Below, in pieces: positions 20,926-28,947 of a DNA stretch of 64,000 nucleotides. The notes under the pieces are model-generated. The model ran no database searches, was not told the origin of the DNA, and worked only from the letters and a program-made list of their open reading frames with translations. The position numbers and the translations under genes were made by a program. Origin of the DNA: Pleomorphomonas carboxyditropha (GTDB lineage Bacteria > Pseudomonadota > Alphaproteobacteria > Rhizobiales > Pleomorphomonadaceae); contig NZ_NQVN01000001.1 of the NCBI RefSeq assembly GCF_002770725.1, positions 1-64,000 of the forward strand, given 5' to 3'. Each line of letters begins with the position of its first letter. Position 1 is the stretch's first letter.

Positions 20926-21873
20926 ATGATGCTCAAGCGCTTTGCCCGACTGGCCATGTCGGTTTCGACCGTGGTGCTGGCGGCTGGGTGGACAGTCGCC
21001 GACGTCTCCGCCAAGACGCCGGAAAAGATCGCGCAGATCGGCCTGATGGTTCAGGACATGTCCAATCCGTTCTTCTCGGCCATGGACAAGGGCGCCAAGA
21101 AGGCGGCGGCCGAGATCGGCGCCACGCTCAACACCCAGGACGCGCAGCTCGACCTCGCCAACCAGAACACCCAGATCGACGCCTTCATCCAGCAGGGCGT
21201 CGACCTGATCGTCGTCTCGGCCGTCGACGAGGCCGGCATCGAGCCGGCCATCCAGCGGGCCAAGGAGGCGGGCATCATCGTCATCGCCGTCGATACGCCC
21301 GCCCACGGCGCCGACGTGGTGATCATGACCGACGCCGTGCAGGCCGGCGAGCGCTCCTGCGACTATCTGTTCACCCAGATGGGCGGCAAGGGCGAGGTCC
21401 TGCTGGTCGACGGCACGCCGATCCAGACGATCATCGATCGCATCACCGGCTGCCGCAACGTCGCCAAGAACTATCCGGACATCAAGATCGTCGGCCAGCA
21501 GGCCTCCAAGAACGACCGGGCGTCGGGCCTGGCGGTGACCACCGACATGCTGACCGCCCATCCGGACGTCACCGGCATCTTCGGCATGAACGACCCGTCG
21601 GCCCTCGGCGCCGTGCTCGCCGTCGAGCAGGCCGGCAAGGCCGACCAGATCAAGGTGACCGGCGTCGACGGCAGCCCGGAGGCGGTCGAGGAACTGAAGC
21701 GCGAGGGATCGCCCTTCATCGGCACGGCCACCCAGAGCCCGGGCGTCATGGTCGAGGAGGCGGTGAAGATCGCCGTCGAGATGACCAAGGGCAACAATCC
21801 GGAGCAGAAAACGGTGCTGATCCCCAGCGTCCTCGTCGATCGCAAGAACGTCGAGCAGTATCCGGGCTGGTGA
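20926..21873 (+). CDS. Sugar ABC transporter periplasmic binding protein, system 1
   Basis: A 315-residue RbsB/type I periplasmic binding protein (Peripla_BP_4). A signal peptide (LARLAMSVSTVVLAAGWTVA, cleavage near VSA) precedes a mature start with the family block IGLMVQDMSNPFFSAMDKGA. Two lobes follow, with ligand-contact segments such as AVDTPAHGADVVIMTD and GIFGMNDPSALGAV. The GGAGG at 20914-20918 supports the ATG at 20926. It binds a monosaccharide or polyol in the periplasm for the ATPase and permease that follow. The exact sugar cannot be told. Confidence 0.9.
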   Translation: MMLKRFARLAMSVSTVVLAAGWTVADVSAKTPEKIAQIGLMVQDMSNPFFSAMDKGAKKAAAEIGATLNTQDAQLDLANQNTQIDAFIQQGVDLIVVSAVDEAGIEPAIQRAKEAGIIVIAVDTPAHGADVVIMTDAVQAGERSCDYLFTQMGGKGEVLLVDGTPIQTIIDRITGCRNVAKNYPDIKIVGQQASKNDRASGLAVTTDMLTAHPDVTGIFGMNDPSALGAVLAVEQAGKADQIKVTGVDGSPEAVEELKREGSPFIGTATQSPGVMVEEAVKIAVEMTKGNNPEQKTVLIPSVLVDRKNVEQYPGW

Positions 21874-21996
21874 ACCCTTGCTCCGGCGGCGGTCTGACGG
21901 CGCCGGAGCATCCGCCGGAGCGCGACCGGCATCCTCCCATGCCGACCGGCAGCCCGCCGGGGCGGCTGGGCGCCGGTCGCCAGAAGCGAGGCAAAC

Positions 21997-23529
21997 ATGA
22001 CCCTCTCCGCTCCACCCCTGCTCCGACTTGAGCAGGTCAGCAAGCGTTTCGGCCCGACGCTCGCCCTCAACAAGGTCGACTTCGATCTTCATGCGGGCGA
22101 GGTGCATGCGCTGATGGGCGAGAACGGCGCCGGCAAGTCGACGCTGATGAAGATCCTGGCCGGCAACCAGCCGCGCGACGCCGGTCGCATCCTGATGGAC
22201 GACCGGGAGATAGAGATCCGCTCGCCGCGCGACGCCGGCGCCTACGGCATCGCCATCATCCACCAGGAACTCAACACCGTCCCCGACATGACCATCGCCG
22301 AAAACCTGGCGCTCGGCCACGAGCCGGTCACCCGGTTCGGCACGCTGGACCGCCGGGCGCTCGACCGTCAGGCCCGGGAGAAGCTGGCCCGCATCGGCGC
22401 CGACATCGATCCGCAGCGCCGCCTCGGCTCGCTCAGCATCGGCATGCAGCAGATGGTCGAGATTGCCCGCGCCGTCAGCGAGAACGCCCGCGTGCTGGTG
22501 CTCGACGAGCCGACGGCGGCGCTGTCGCGCGCCGAGGCGCAGCAGCTCTATCGACTGATCGGCCAGATGCGGGCGTCCGGCGTCGGCCTGATCTACATTT
22601 CCCACCGCATGGAGGAGGTCTGGCAGCTTGCCGACCGGGTCACCGTGTTCCGTGACGGCGGCCATATTGGCACCGCCAGGATGCAGGACATCACGCCGCC
22701 CGACGTGGTGCGCATGATGGTCGGCCGGCCGATGGGCGATCTCTACGACCATCCGCCGCGGACGGCCGGCGACATCGTGCTCGAGGTCGAGGGTCTCGCC
22801 GGCAACGGCGTCGGCCCGGTCAGCTTCCATGTCCGCGCCGGCGAGGTGGTGGCCATGTCGGGGCTGATCGGCTCCGGCCGCACGGAGATCGGCCGGCTGA
22901 TCTTCGGCTCCGATCCTCGGGATGCGGGCATCGTCCGCATCGACGGCAAGACCAGCACGCCGTCGGATTGCGTCGACGCCATAGCCGACGGCATCGGCAT
23001 GGTGCCGGAAAACCGCAAGGAACAAGGCCTGTTCCTCGGTCACAGCGTCGAGGACAATGTCGCCATCAGTTCGCTCGATCGCTATGTCACGGCCGGCGTC
23101 CTGCATCGCGGCGCCATCCACGCCGCGGTTGCCGAGGAGATGGCGCGCCTCCGTCTCAGGGCCAACGCCATCGATCTGCCGGTGAAGTCGCTGTCGGGCG
23201 GCAACCAGCAGAAGGCCGTGCTGGCCCGCTGGCTGCTGCGCGACAGCCGCCTGCTGATCCTCGACGAGCCGACGCGCGGCGTCGACATCGGCGCCAAGCG
23301 GGAAATCTACGAGATGATCGACGCGCTGGCCCGCGCCGGCAAGGCCATCCTGATGATTTCCTCCGATCTCCCCGAGGCCATCGGCGTGTCCGATCGGCTT
23401 CTGGTGATGCGCGGCGGGCGCATCGTTCGCGAACTCGCCTCCGCCGCCGCTTCGGAGGAGGACGTGATGTTCCATGCCACCGGCACGGCCGGCGACCGGA
23501 CGGCCCGAGGCCACGGAGGAACCCAATGA
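21997..23529 (+). CDS. Sugar ABC transporter ATPase (RbsA type), system 1
   Basis: A 510-residue protein with two ATPase domains in tandem. The first has Walker [10 protein letters not shown] and signature LSIGMQQMVEIARAV; the second (from about residue 255) has a degenerate P-loop SGLIGSGRTE and the signature [15 protein letters not shown]. This asymmetry is typical of RbsA/MglA proteins. It energises uptake through the permease whose start codon overlaps its stop (ATGA). It stands third in the lacI operon. Confidence 0.94.
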   Translation: MTLSAPPLLRLEQVSKRFGPTLALNKVDFDLHAGEVHALMGENGAGKSTLMKILAGNQPRDAGRILMDDREIEIRSPRDAGAYGIAIIHQELNTVPDMTIAENLALGHEPVTRFGTLDRRALDRQAREKLARIGADIDPQRRLGSLSIGMQQMVEIARAVSENARVLVLDEPTAALSRAEAQQLYRLIGQMRASGVGLIYISHRMEEVWQLADRVTVFRDGGHIGTARMQDITPPDVVRMMVGRPMGDLYDHPPRTAGDIVLEVEGLAGNGVGPVSFHVRAGEVVAMSGLIGSGRTEIGRLIFGSDPRDAGIVRIDGKTSTPSDCVDAIADGIGMVPENRKEQGLFLGHSVEDNVAISSLDRYVTAGVLHRGAIHAAVAEEMARLRLRANAIDLPVKSLSGGNQQKAVLARWLLRDSRLLILDEPTRGVDIGAKREIYEMIDALARAGKAILMISSDLPEAIGVSDRLLVMRGGRIVRELASAAASEEDVMFHATGTAGDRTARGHGGTQ

Positions 23530-24560
23530 CCAAAGATACCGAAAACCTTCGCCCCGCCGCCGAGCCGGTCCAGCGCGAACCCTTCGATTTCGCCCGCTGG
23601 TGGGATCGCGTCGGCATCCTGGTGGTGCTGGCCGTGCTGGTGGTGTTCATGGCTGTGTTCGCGCCCAACTTTGCCCGCGTCGACAACCTGCTCAATATCG
23701 CCCGGTCGATATCGGTCAACGCCATCCTGGCCGCCGGCATGACCTTCGTGATCCTGACGGGCGGCATCGATCTGTCGGTCGGCTCGATCATCGCCGTTTC
23801 CGGGGTCGTCGCGGTGATCTCGGCGATCGCCGGCCTGCCGGCGCCGGCGGCCGTGATGCTCGGCATGGTGGTCGGCGCCGCCTGCGGCCTCGCCAACGGC
23901 GCGCTCAGCGCCTACATGGGGCTCGCTCCGTTCATCGTGACGCTCGGCACCATGACCTTCCTGCGCGGTCTCGCCTACACCATCACCGCCGGCCAGCCGA
24001 TCGTGTCGAGCGCCCTCAATTTCCGGGACATCGGCAACGGCTATTTTTCCGGCATTCCCGTGCCGGTGATCGTCATGATCATCGTCTACCTGGTGGCATG
24101 GTTCCTGCTCGAACGCACGCGCTACGGCCGGCATGTCTACGCCGTCGGCGGCAACCCGGAGGCGGCCAAGCTGGCCGGCGTGCGCGTCAAGCGGATCATC
24201 ACGTCGGTCTACCTGTTCGCCGGCGCCTGCGCCGGGCTTGCCGGCGTCATCTTCGCCGCCCGCGTCGTTTCCGCCCAGCCGACGGCCGGCACCGGCTACG
24301 AGCTCGATGCCATCGCCGCCGTGGTGCTCGGCGGCACGGCACTGGCCGGCGGACGGGGCCGCATCGTCGGCACGCTGATCGGCTCGGTGATCCTCGGCGT
24401 GCTGTCGACGGGCCTGATCCTGATGAACGTGCCCTTCTTCACCCAACTGCTGATCAAGGGCGTCGTCATCATCCTGGCCGTGGCGATCGACAGCCTGAAG
24501 CAGCGCAGGTTCAGCTTCCGTCTGCCGCTGTTGTCCCGTTCCACCTCGTCCCGGACCTGA
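23526..24560 (+). CDS. Sugar ABC transporter permease (RbsC type), system 1
   Basis: A 344-residue inner-membrane protein with about ten hydrophobic spans. The RbsC/XylH-type signature [19 protein letters not shown] lies in the N-terminal half, and [18 protein letters not shown] in the cytoplasmic loop that contacts the ATPase. A cytoplasmic N-tail of about 25 residues precedes the first span. It overlaps the ATPase gene by four bases, so the two are translationally coupled. The energising partner and binding protein are the two genes before it. Confidence 0.94.
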   Translation: MTKDTENLRPAAEPVQREPFDFARWWDRVGILVVLAVLVVFMAVFAPNFARVDNLLNIARSISVNAILAAGMTFVILTGGIDLSVGSIIAVSGVVAVISAIAGLPAPAAVMLGMVVGAACGLANGALSAYMGLAPFIVTLGTMTFLRGLAYTITAGQPIVSSALNFRDIGNGYFSGIPVPVIVMIIVYLVAWFLLERTRYGRHVYAVGGNPEAAKLAGVRVKRIITSVYLFAGACAGLAGVIFAARVVSAQPTAGTGYELDAIAAVVLGGTALAGGRGRIVGTLIGSVILGVLSTGLILMNVPFFTQLLIKGVVIILAVAIDSLKQRRFSFRLPLLSRSTSSRT

Positions 24561-24606
24561 AGCCGCCGCATCGCTTCCCGCATTTCGCCTCCCGGAGATT
24601 GTTCCC

Positions 24607-25971
24607 ATGACCCTCGTCGTCGATATCGCCGATCCGCTCGCCGGATCGCGCGTGAGCGAGCCTGTCGTTTTCACCGTTCCCGTCGATCTCGCCGCTCCGC
24701 TCTACCGGGCAACGCTCGCCGACGGCACGCGCCTCGCCTGCCAGCGCCTCTCCGATGGATCCGGCAACGGCCATACCGCCTTCGTCGCCTGCCTGAGCTT
24801 CACCGGAACCGCCCGCCTCACCCTCGGCGAGCCGCTGGCCGACGCGGAGGCCGCCGCCCTGCCGGGCATTCGCGTCCTGCCGGGGCGGGAGGCCGACTGC
24901 TTCGCCCGCCTCGATACCGGCGCCTTCGATCTGGAGCTTTGCTCCGGCACCGCCGAGGGGACCGGGGCCTCCAAATGGGGGGTGCGCCACTTCAAGGGTC
25001 TTGCCGACGGTTTCGAGCTGCTGCCATCGGGCAACAACGCCATCGGCGGCTTTTACGGCCCCTTCTTCACGCCGGAGAACGGCCTGATCAATCCGCCCGA
25101 GCATACCAGGGTCGACATCGAAATCGTCGAGCGCGGACCGCTCCTTCACCACTACCGCATGCGCGGGGCGATCCCGGACGGCCTGCTGCCCGAGCTGCGC
25201 GGCAAGCGCTTCGCCATCGACTGGCGCTTTACCTACGGCACGCCCTATTTCCAGCGCCGCTACCAGGTGGACGATTTCCAGACGGTGATCAACGGCCGCT
25301 CGGTCACCAACAAGATCACCGTCGGCGACGAGTTCGAGGGCGGGGTAGGGCAACTGGTCTTCGATCGCTTCGCCGCCTACGGCGGCACGCGCTACCGCGC
25401 CGGCGATCCCTATGCCGGGCTGCTGGTCGACATGGTGAACGAAACACTGGCCGAGGCCACCACCGACAATCCCAAGTTCGCCGCGTTCCGCGACAAGCTG
25501 AGCCGGATGGACGAGGCGCATTGGGATCTCTACTGGCGGCTGTTCTCGGCCTGGGAAAAGGCGTTGCCGGAGGCGGAGATTGCCGAGCGGCTGGCGCGGG
25601 TGCGGGCGGCGGCCCACGTGGCGGCCGACCTCAACGACCGGGCGTGGACGCTGGCCGACCGGCCCGTGGACGTGTCGGCCGTGCCGCATGAAACGATCTT
25701 CCCCGGGCCGGCCAGCAAGACGGCGGAATTTCACGTCGCTTCGGGGCGCGCCATGGTCTGGTGGACCTCCGCTCCCTCCGGTGCCTTCCAGATCGTTCAG
25801 CGGCGCCAGTCGGGCTGGGTCAATTGGGGCTCGAACGGCGAAAACGAGTGCCCCGAACTGCCGGTGGGCGTCGACATCAAGACCGCCTACGGCCCGTTTG
25901 CCGAGAGCTGGCAAACCGTGGCCGACCAGTTGGAGACCGCCCCCTCGGCCGTCGTCAGGCTCTCCCCCTGA
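24607..25971 (+). CDS. Unrecognised 454-residue protein of the sugar operon
   Basis: Soluble, without signal peptide or membrane segment, and rich in aromatic residues and beta-prone stretches. Examples are GNNAIGGFYGPFFTPENGL, DWRFTYGTPYFQRRYQVDDF and GRAMVWWTSAPSGAFQIVQR. It follows the permease by 46 bases, so it belongs to the lacI operon and most likely acts on the imported sugar or on an oligosaccharide in the cytoplasm. The N-terminal half has the look of a beta-sandwich as found in mutarotases and some polysaccharide lyases. I do not recognise a family, and no catalytic residues are assigned. The gene ends near a composite repeat. Confidence 0.6.
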   Translation: MTLVVDIADPLAGSRVSEPVVFTVPVDLAAPLYRATLADGTRLACQRLSDGSGNGHTAFVACLSFTGTARLTLGEPLADAEAAALPGIRVLPGREADCFARLDTGAFDLELCSGTAEGTGASKWGVRHFKGLADGFELLPSGNNAIGGFYGPFFTPENGLINPPEHTRVDIEIVERGPLLHHYRMRGAIPDGLLPELRGKRFAIDWRFTYGTPYFQRRYQVDDFQTVINGRSVTNKITVGDEFEGGVGQLVFDRFAAYGGTRYRAGDPYAGLLVDMVNETLAEATTDNPKFAAFRDKLSRMDEAHWDLYWRLFSAWEKALPEAEIAERLARVRAAAHVAADLNDRAWTLADRPVDVSAVPHETIFPGPASKTAEFHVASGRAMVWWTSAPSGAFQIVQRRQSGWVNWGSNGENECPELPVGVDIKTAYGPFAESWQTVADQLETAPSAVVRLSP

Positions 25972-26066
25972 CGACGCCGACGCGCCGCCCGCCTCGCCTC
26001 CCCCCGGAGAGGCGGGCGGCTTCCATGGTGCAGGAGGGATGGTAAATGCCCATTTGATCGATAGGG

Positions 26067-26245
26067 CGTCCTATATCGGCCCTGTGCCTCTTCCTGCCCG
26101 AGGTCCTACGCCTTCGCGTAGGATGACAGTGAATTATATATATGGAACAATAGGATAGGTTGTCATCCTACGCGAAGGCGTAGGACCTCGGGCATAAAAG
26201 GGCGGACGGCACATATGGGGTTCTGCTGGAATAGGGCTCCCCCGG
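26067..26245. repeat. Composite palindromic repeat, copy C
   Basis: The best-preserved copy: CCTATATCGGCCCTGTGCCT, then CCCGAGGTCCTACGCCTTCG running into CGTAGGATGACA. The core contains TTATATATATGG. The mirror arm is TGTCATCCTACGCGAAGGCG, TAGGACCTCGGGC and AAAAGGGCGG, then CATATGGGG. Each arm contains a hairpin (TCCTACG...CGTAGGA), and the arms pair with each other. It lies about 95 bases after the stop of the sugar operon and covers much of the 431-bp gap. Confidence 0.8.
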
Positions 26246-26302
26246 AAAGAAAAAGCCTTCCTGAATCCGCCCACCGGTGACTGCCTCCTAACGATATGAT
26301 GG

Positions 26303-26331
26303 TTGCTCACTGCGCAAAATGACACTATGTA
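26303..26331 (+). promoter_or_regulatory. Promoter of the DeoR-MFS-VOC operon
   Basis: TTGCTC and TATGTA lie 17 bases apart, upstream of the DeoR gene, with an AT-rich leader of about 70 bases. Two direct repeats directly after the -10 element make it a repressible arrangement. Confidence 0.5.
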
Positions 26332-26332
26332 A

Positions 26333-26354
26333 CGATTCATAAAATCGATTCATA
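26333..26354 (+). promoter_or_regulatory. Direct repeats CGATTCATA, candidate DeoR operator
   Basis: CGATTCATA occurs at 26333-26341 and 26346-26354, with starts 13 bases apart, immediately downstream of the -10 element of the predicted promoter. DeoR-family repressors often bind tandem repeats of this kind near their own promoter. No experimental support is available. Confidence 0.45.
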
Positions 26355-26402
26355 CTTGTTTATACGCGTTGTTGTTCTCGTTTGTGCACGTTATAAGGCG
26401 GC

Positions 26403-27173
26403 ATGTCCGAGGAACTGCCGCTTGCCCGCCGTGATCTGATCGCCGCCCGTCTCGCCGAGGGGCAGTCGGTGGCGTCGGTCCAGCTCGCCGCCGAGTTCGG
26501 CGTGTCCGAGGACGCCATCCGTCGCGATCTCCGGGCGCTGGCCGCCGACGGGCGCTGCCGCCGCGTCTATGGCGGCGCCTTGCCGCTGCCGGTGAGGCCG
26601 CTGTCGGCGCGGCTCGGCGAAGGCGTCGGCGCCAAGCGGGCGCTGGCGGCGCGGGCGGCGGTGCTGGTGGGGAAGGGGCAGTTGATCTTCCTCGACGCCG
26701 GCAGCACGCATGTGGCGCTGGCCGATGCGCTGCCGGAGGATTTCGGGCTGACGGTGGCGACCAATTCGGTGGACGTCGCCGCCGCCGTGCTCGGCCGGCA
26801 GGACATCGACCTGCTGATGATCGGCGGGGCGGTGGATGCCGCCATCGGCGGGGCGGTCGATGCCGTCGCCGTCGAGGCGGTGTCGTGCCTTGCCGTCGAT
26901 CTCTCCTTCATCGGCGTCTGCGGCCTCACGGCCGCCGATGGCGTCGGCGCCTTGCACCATGCCGATGCCGGCTTCAAGCGCGCCGTGATGGCGGCGAGCC
27001 GGCAAAGCGCCGCGCTCGTCACCAGCGACAAGTTCGATGCCCGCGCGCCCTATCGCGTCGCGCCGGCGGGCGCCTTTTCGCATTTTATCGTCGAGGAGGG
27101 CGCGCCCGAGGCGTTTCTCGCCGACCTCAGGGGAACCGGCGCCGAGATTCTGACGGCCGGCGGCCCATCATGA
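26403..27173 (+). CDS. DeoR-family transcriptional regulator
   Basis: A 256-residue protein with an N-terminal DeoR winged helix-turn-helix (RDLIAARLAEGQSVASVQLA, then FGVSEDAIRRDLRAL). The C-terminal sensor domain shows the family's phosphosugar-binding fold (FLDAGSTHVALADAL, VATNSVDVA, IGGAVDAAIGG). Such regulators usually respond to a phosphorylated sugar intermediate. It heads an operon with an MFS transporter 19 bases downstream, so it likely controls uptake by that transporter. AAGGCGGC precedes the ATG. Confidence 0.9.
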   Translation: MSEELPLARRDLIAARLAEGQSVASVQLAAEFGVSEDAIRRDLRALAADGRCRRVYGGALPLPVRPLSARLGEGVGAKRALAARAAVLVGKGQLIFLDAGSTHVALADALPEDFGLTVATNSVDVAAAVLGRQDIDLLMIGGAVDAAIGGAVDAVAVEAVSCLAVDLSFIGVCGLTAADGVGALHHADAGFKRAVMAASRQSAALVTSDKFDARAPYRVAPAGAFSHFIVEEGAPEAFLADLRGTGAEILTAGGPS

Positions 27174-27192
27174 ATTTCCGGAGCTTGACAGC

Positions 27193-28332
27193 ATGACATC
27201 CGTAGATCGGCCGGCCACCCGGCTTGCCACCCGTCTCGCCTTCCTGGTGGCCGGCTTCGGCGTCGCCTGCTGGGCGCCGCTCATTCCCTATGCCAAGGCG
27301 CGGCTGGCCGTCGACGACGGCGTGCTGGGCCTCCTGCTGCTCTGCCTCGGCATCGGCTCGGTGGTGGCCATGCTGATGACCGGCATGCTGAGCGCCCGCT
27401 ACGGCAGCAAGCCGATCATCATCGGCGGGGCGATCGGCATGGCGGTCTTCCTGCCGCTGCTCGCCGTGGCGTCGACGCCGCTGACGCTCGGACTGGCGCT
27501 GTTCCTGTTCGGCGGCTCGCTGGGTTCGCTGGACGTCGCCATGAACATTCACGCCGTCGAGGTGGAGAAGGCGGCGAAAAGGCCGCTGATGTCCGGCTTC
27601 CACGGCCTCTACAGCGTCGGCGGGTTCATCGGCTCGATATTCGCCATCTTCCTGCTGTCGGTGCGGCTCGGGCCGCTGCCGACCATGCTGGTCGCCGCCG
27701 CGCTGATGCTCGTCGCCACGCTGGCGATCGCGCCGCGCCTGATCACGGCGGTCGGCGCCCGGGGCGGCCCGCTGTTCGCCGTGCCGCGCGGCTTCGTGCT
27801 GCTGCTGGCCGTGCTGACGGCCATCGTCTTCCTGGTCGAGGGCGCGGTGCTCGACTGGGGCGCCCTCTATCTCACCGGCGCCGGTCTGGTCGCGGCGGAG
27901 CAGGGCGGCATGGGCTACATGGTGTTCTCGATCGCCATGACGGTGATGCGGCTCGCCGGCGACGCGGTGGTCGGCCGCTTCGGCGACCGGGCGACGCTGT
28001 TCTGGGGCAGCATCATCGGCATCGCCGGCTTCGCCGTGGTGCTGGTGGCGCCGGTCGCCGCTATCGCCATGGCCGGCTACCTGCTGGTCGGCGTCGGGCT
28101 CGCCAACATCGTGCCGGTGCTGTTCCGGCAGGCCGGCAACCAGTCGGTGATGCCGTCCGGCCTGGCGGTCACCGCCGTCACCACCGCCGGCTATGCCGGC
28201 GTGCTGTTGGGTCCGGCCGGCATCGGCTTCGTCGCCAAGCTGACCAGCCTTCCCGCCTCGCTGTGGATGCTGACGGCGCTGATGCTGCTGGTGACGCTGA
28301 CGGCCGGCCGGGTGGCGGGACGCAAGCATTGA
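27193..28332 (+). CDS. MFS transporter (YbjJ-like)
   Basis: 379 residues with about twelve hydrophobic spans and the MFS loop ARYGSKPIIIGG after span 2. GSLDVAMNIHAVEVEK and SGFHGLYSVGGFIGS are typical of the YbjJ/FucP-like branch of sugar and unknown-substrate permeases. It follows the DeoR gene closely and precedes a VOC protein, so the three are probably co-transcribed. The substrate is unknown; a sugar is suggested only by the DeoR partner. Confidence 0.88.
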   Translation: MTSVDRPATRLATRLAFLVAGFGVACWAPLIPYAKARLAVDDGVLGLLLLCLGIGSVVAMLMTGMLSARYGSKPIIIGGAIGMAVFLPLLAVASTPLTLGLALFLFGGSLGSLDVAMNIHAVEVEKAAKRPLMSGFHGLYSVGGFIGSIFAIFLLSVRLGPLPTMLVAAALMLVATLAIAPRLITAVGARGGPLFAVPRGFVLLLAVLTAIVFLVEGAVLDWGALYLTGAGLVAAEQGGMGYMVFSIAMTVMRLAGDAVVGRFGDRATLFWGSIIGIAGFAVVLVAPVAAIAMAGYLLVGVGLANIVPVLFRQAGNQSVMPSGLAVTAVTTAGYAGVLLGPAGIGFVAKLTSLPASLWMLTALMLLVTLTAGRVAGRKH

Positions 28333-28343
28333 GGAGAAGACGC

Positions 28344-28724
28344 ATGCGCCTTGCCCACGTCGCCCTCTGGACGCTCGATCTCGACGCCGCCGTCGCCTTC
28401 TGGCGCCGCCATTTCGACGCCGAGGTCGGCGAGCTCTACGAGAGCCGCAACCGGCCGGGCTTCCGCTCGCGCTTCATCCGGTTGCCGGACGGTGGCGCTA
28501 TCGAGCTGATGGCCAGGCCGTGGGTCGAGGCGGCGTCGCCGGCCGAGCGGGCCGGCTGGGATCACGTCGCCGTCTCGCTGGGCGGCGACGCAGCGGTCGA
28601 TGCGCTCGCCGCCCGCTGCCGGGACGACGGGTGTCTTCTGTCCGGCCCGCGCCGGACCGGCGATGGCTTCTATGAAGCCGTGATCGCCGCGCCGGACGGC
28701 ACGCGCATAGAGATCACGAGCTAA
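28344..28724 (+). CDS. VOC (glyoxalase/bleomycin-resistance fold) protein
   Basis: 126 residues with the vicinal-oxygen-chelate pattern. The start MRLAHVALWTLDLDAAVAFW gives a first metal histidine (H5). The middle has SRFIRLPDGGAIELMARPW, then WDHVAVSLGGD, and the end is APDGTRIEI. It resembles lactoylglutathione lyase-like proteins, but the substrate cannot be read. GAGGAGA just upstream supports the ATG at 28344. It is the third gene of the DeoR operon, 11 bases after the MFS gene. Confidence 0.88.
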   Translation: MRLAHVALWTLDLDAAVAFWRRHFDAEVGELYESRNRPGFRSRFIRLPDGGAIELMARPWVEAASPAERAGWDHVAVSLGGDAAVDALAARCRDDGCLLSGPRRTGDGFYEAVIAAPDGTRIEITS

Positions 28725-28753
28725 AGAAGCCGCCTTGTTGCAAATATTTTCGT

Positions 28754-28921
28754 CTAATAGTTTTTGCAGCCCTGACCATAATTACAAAGTGAAACTGTGC
28801 CGAATGCGCTCAATTTAACGGAAGTGAATCCATCCGAACTGGAAATGCTTCCGCCGGTCAGAAGTCCGTGGAGAAATATTGCGATCCCGATAATGAGGGA
28901 AGACTTTACAATATCGCTCAT
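28754..28921 (-). CDS. Small membrane protein of 55 residues, unknown
   Basis: The frame starts MSDIVKSSLIIGIAIFLHGL with a single hydrophobic span and ends CNYGQGCKNY with two cysteines. GAGGATAAA lies at ribosome-binding distance before the ATG. The C-terminal part after GGSISSSDG is probably periplasmic. The region is lower in GC than its surroundings. No family is recognised. It lies just after epmA on the same strand. The ribosome binding site and composition argue for a real gene, but it could be chance. Confidence 0.5.
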   Translation of the reverse strand: MSDIVKSSLIIGIAIFLHGLLTGGSISSSDGFTSVKLSAFGTVSLCNYGQGCKNY

Positions 28922-28947
28922 TTTATCCTCATATGATCTACTTATAT

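Noticed and set aside
20644-23526. A 960-codon open frame on the minus strand across the sugar operon
   Set aside because: It is antisense to a binding protein and an ATPase with clear motifs; its composition (Asp, Arg, His, Gly) is typical of shadow frames.
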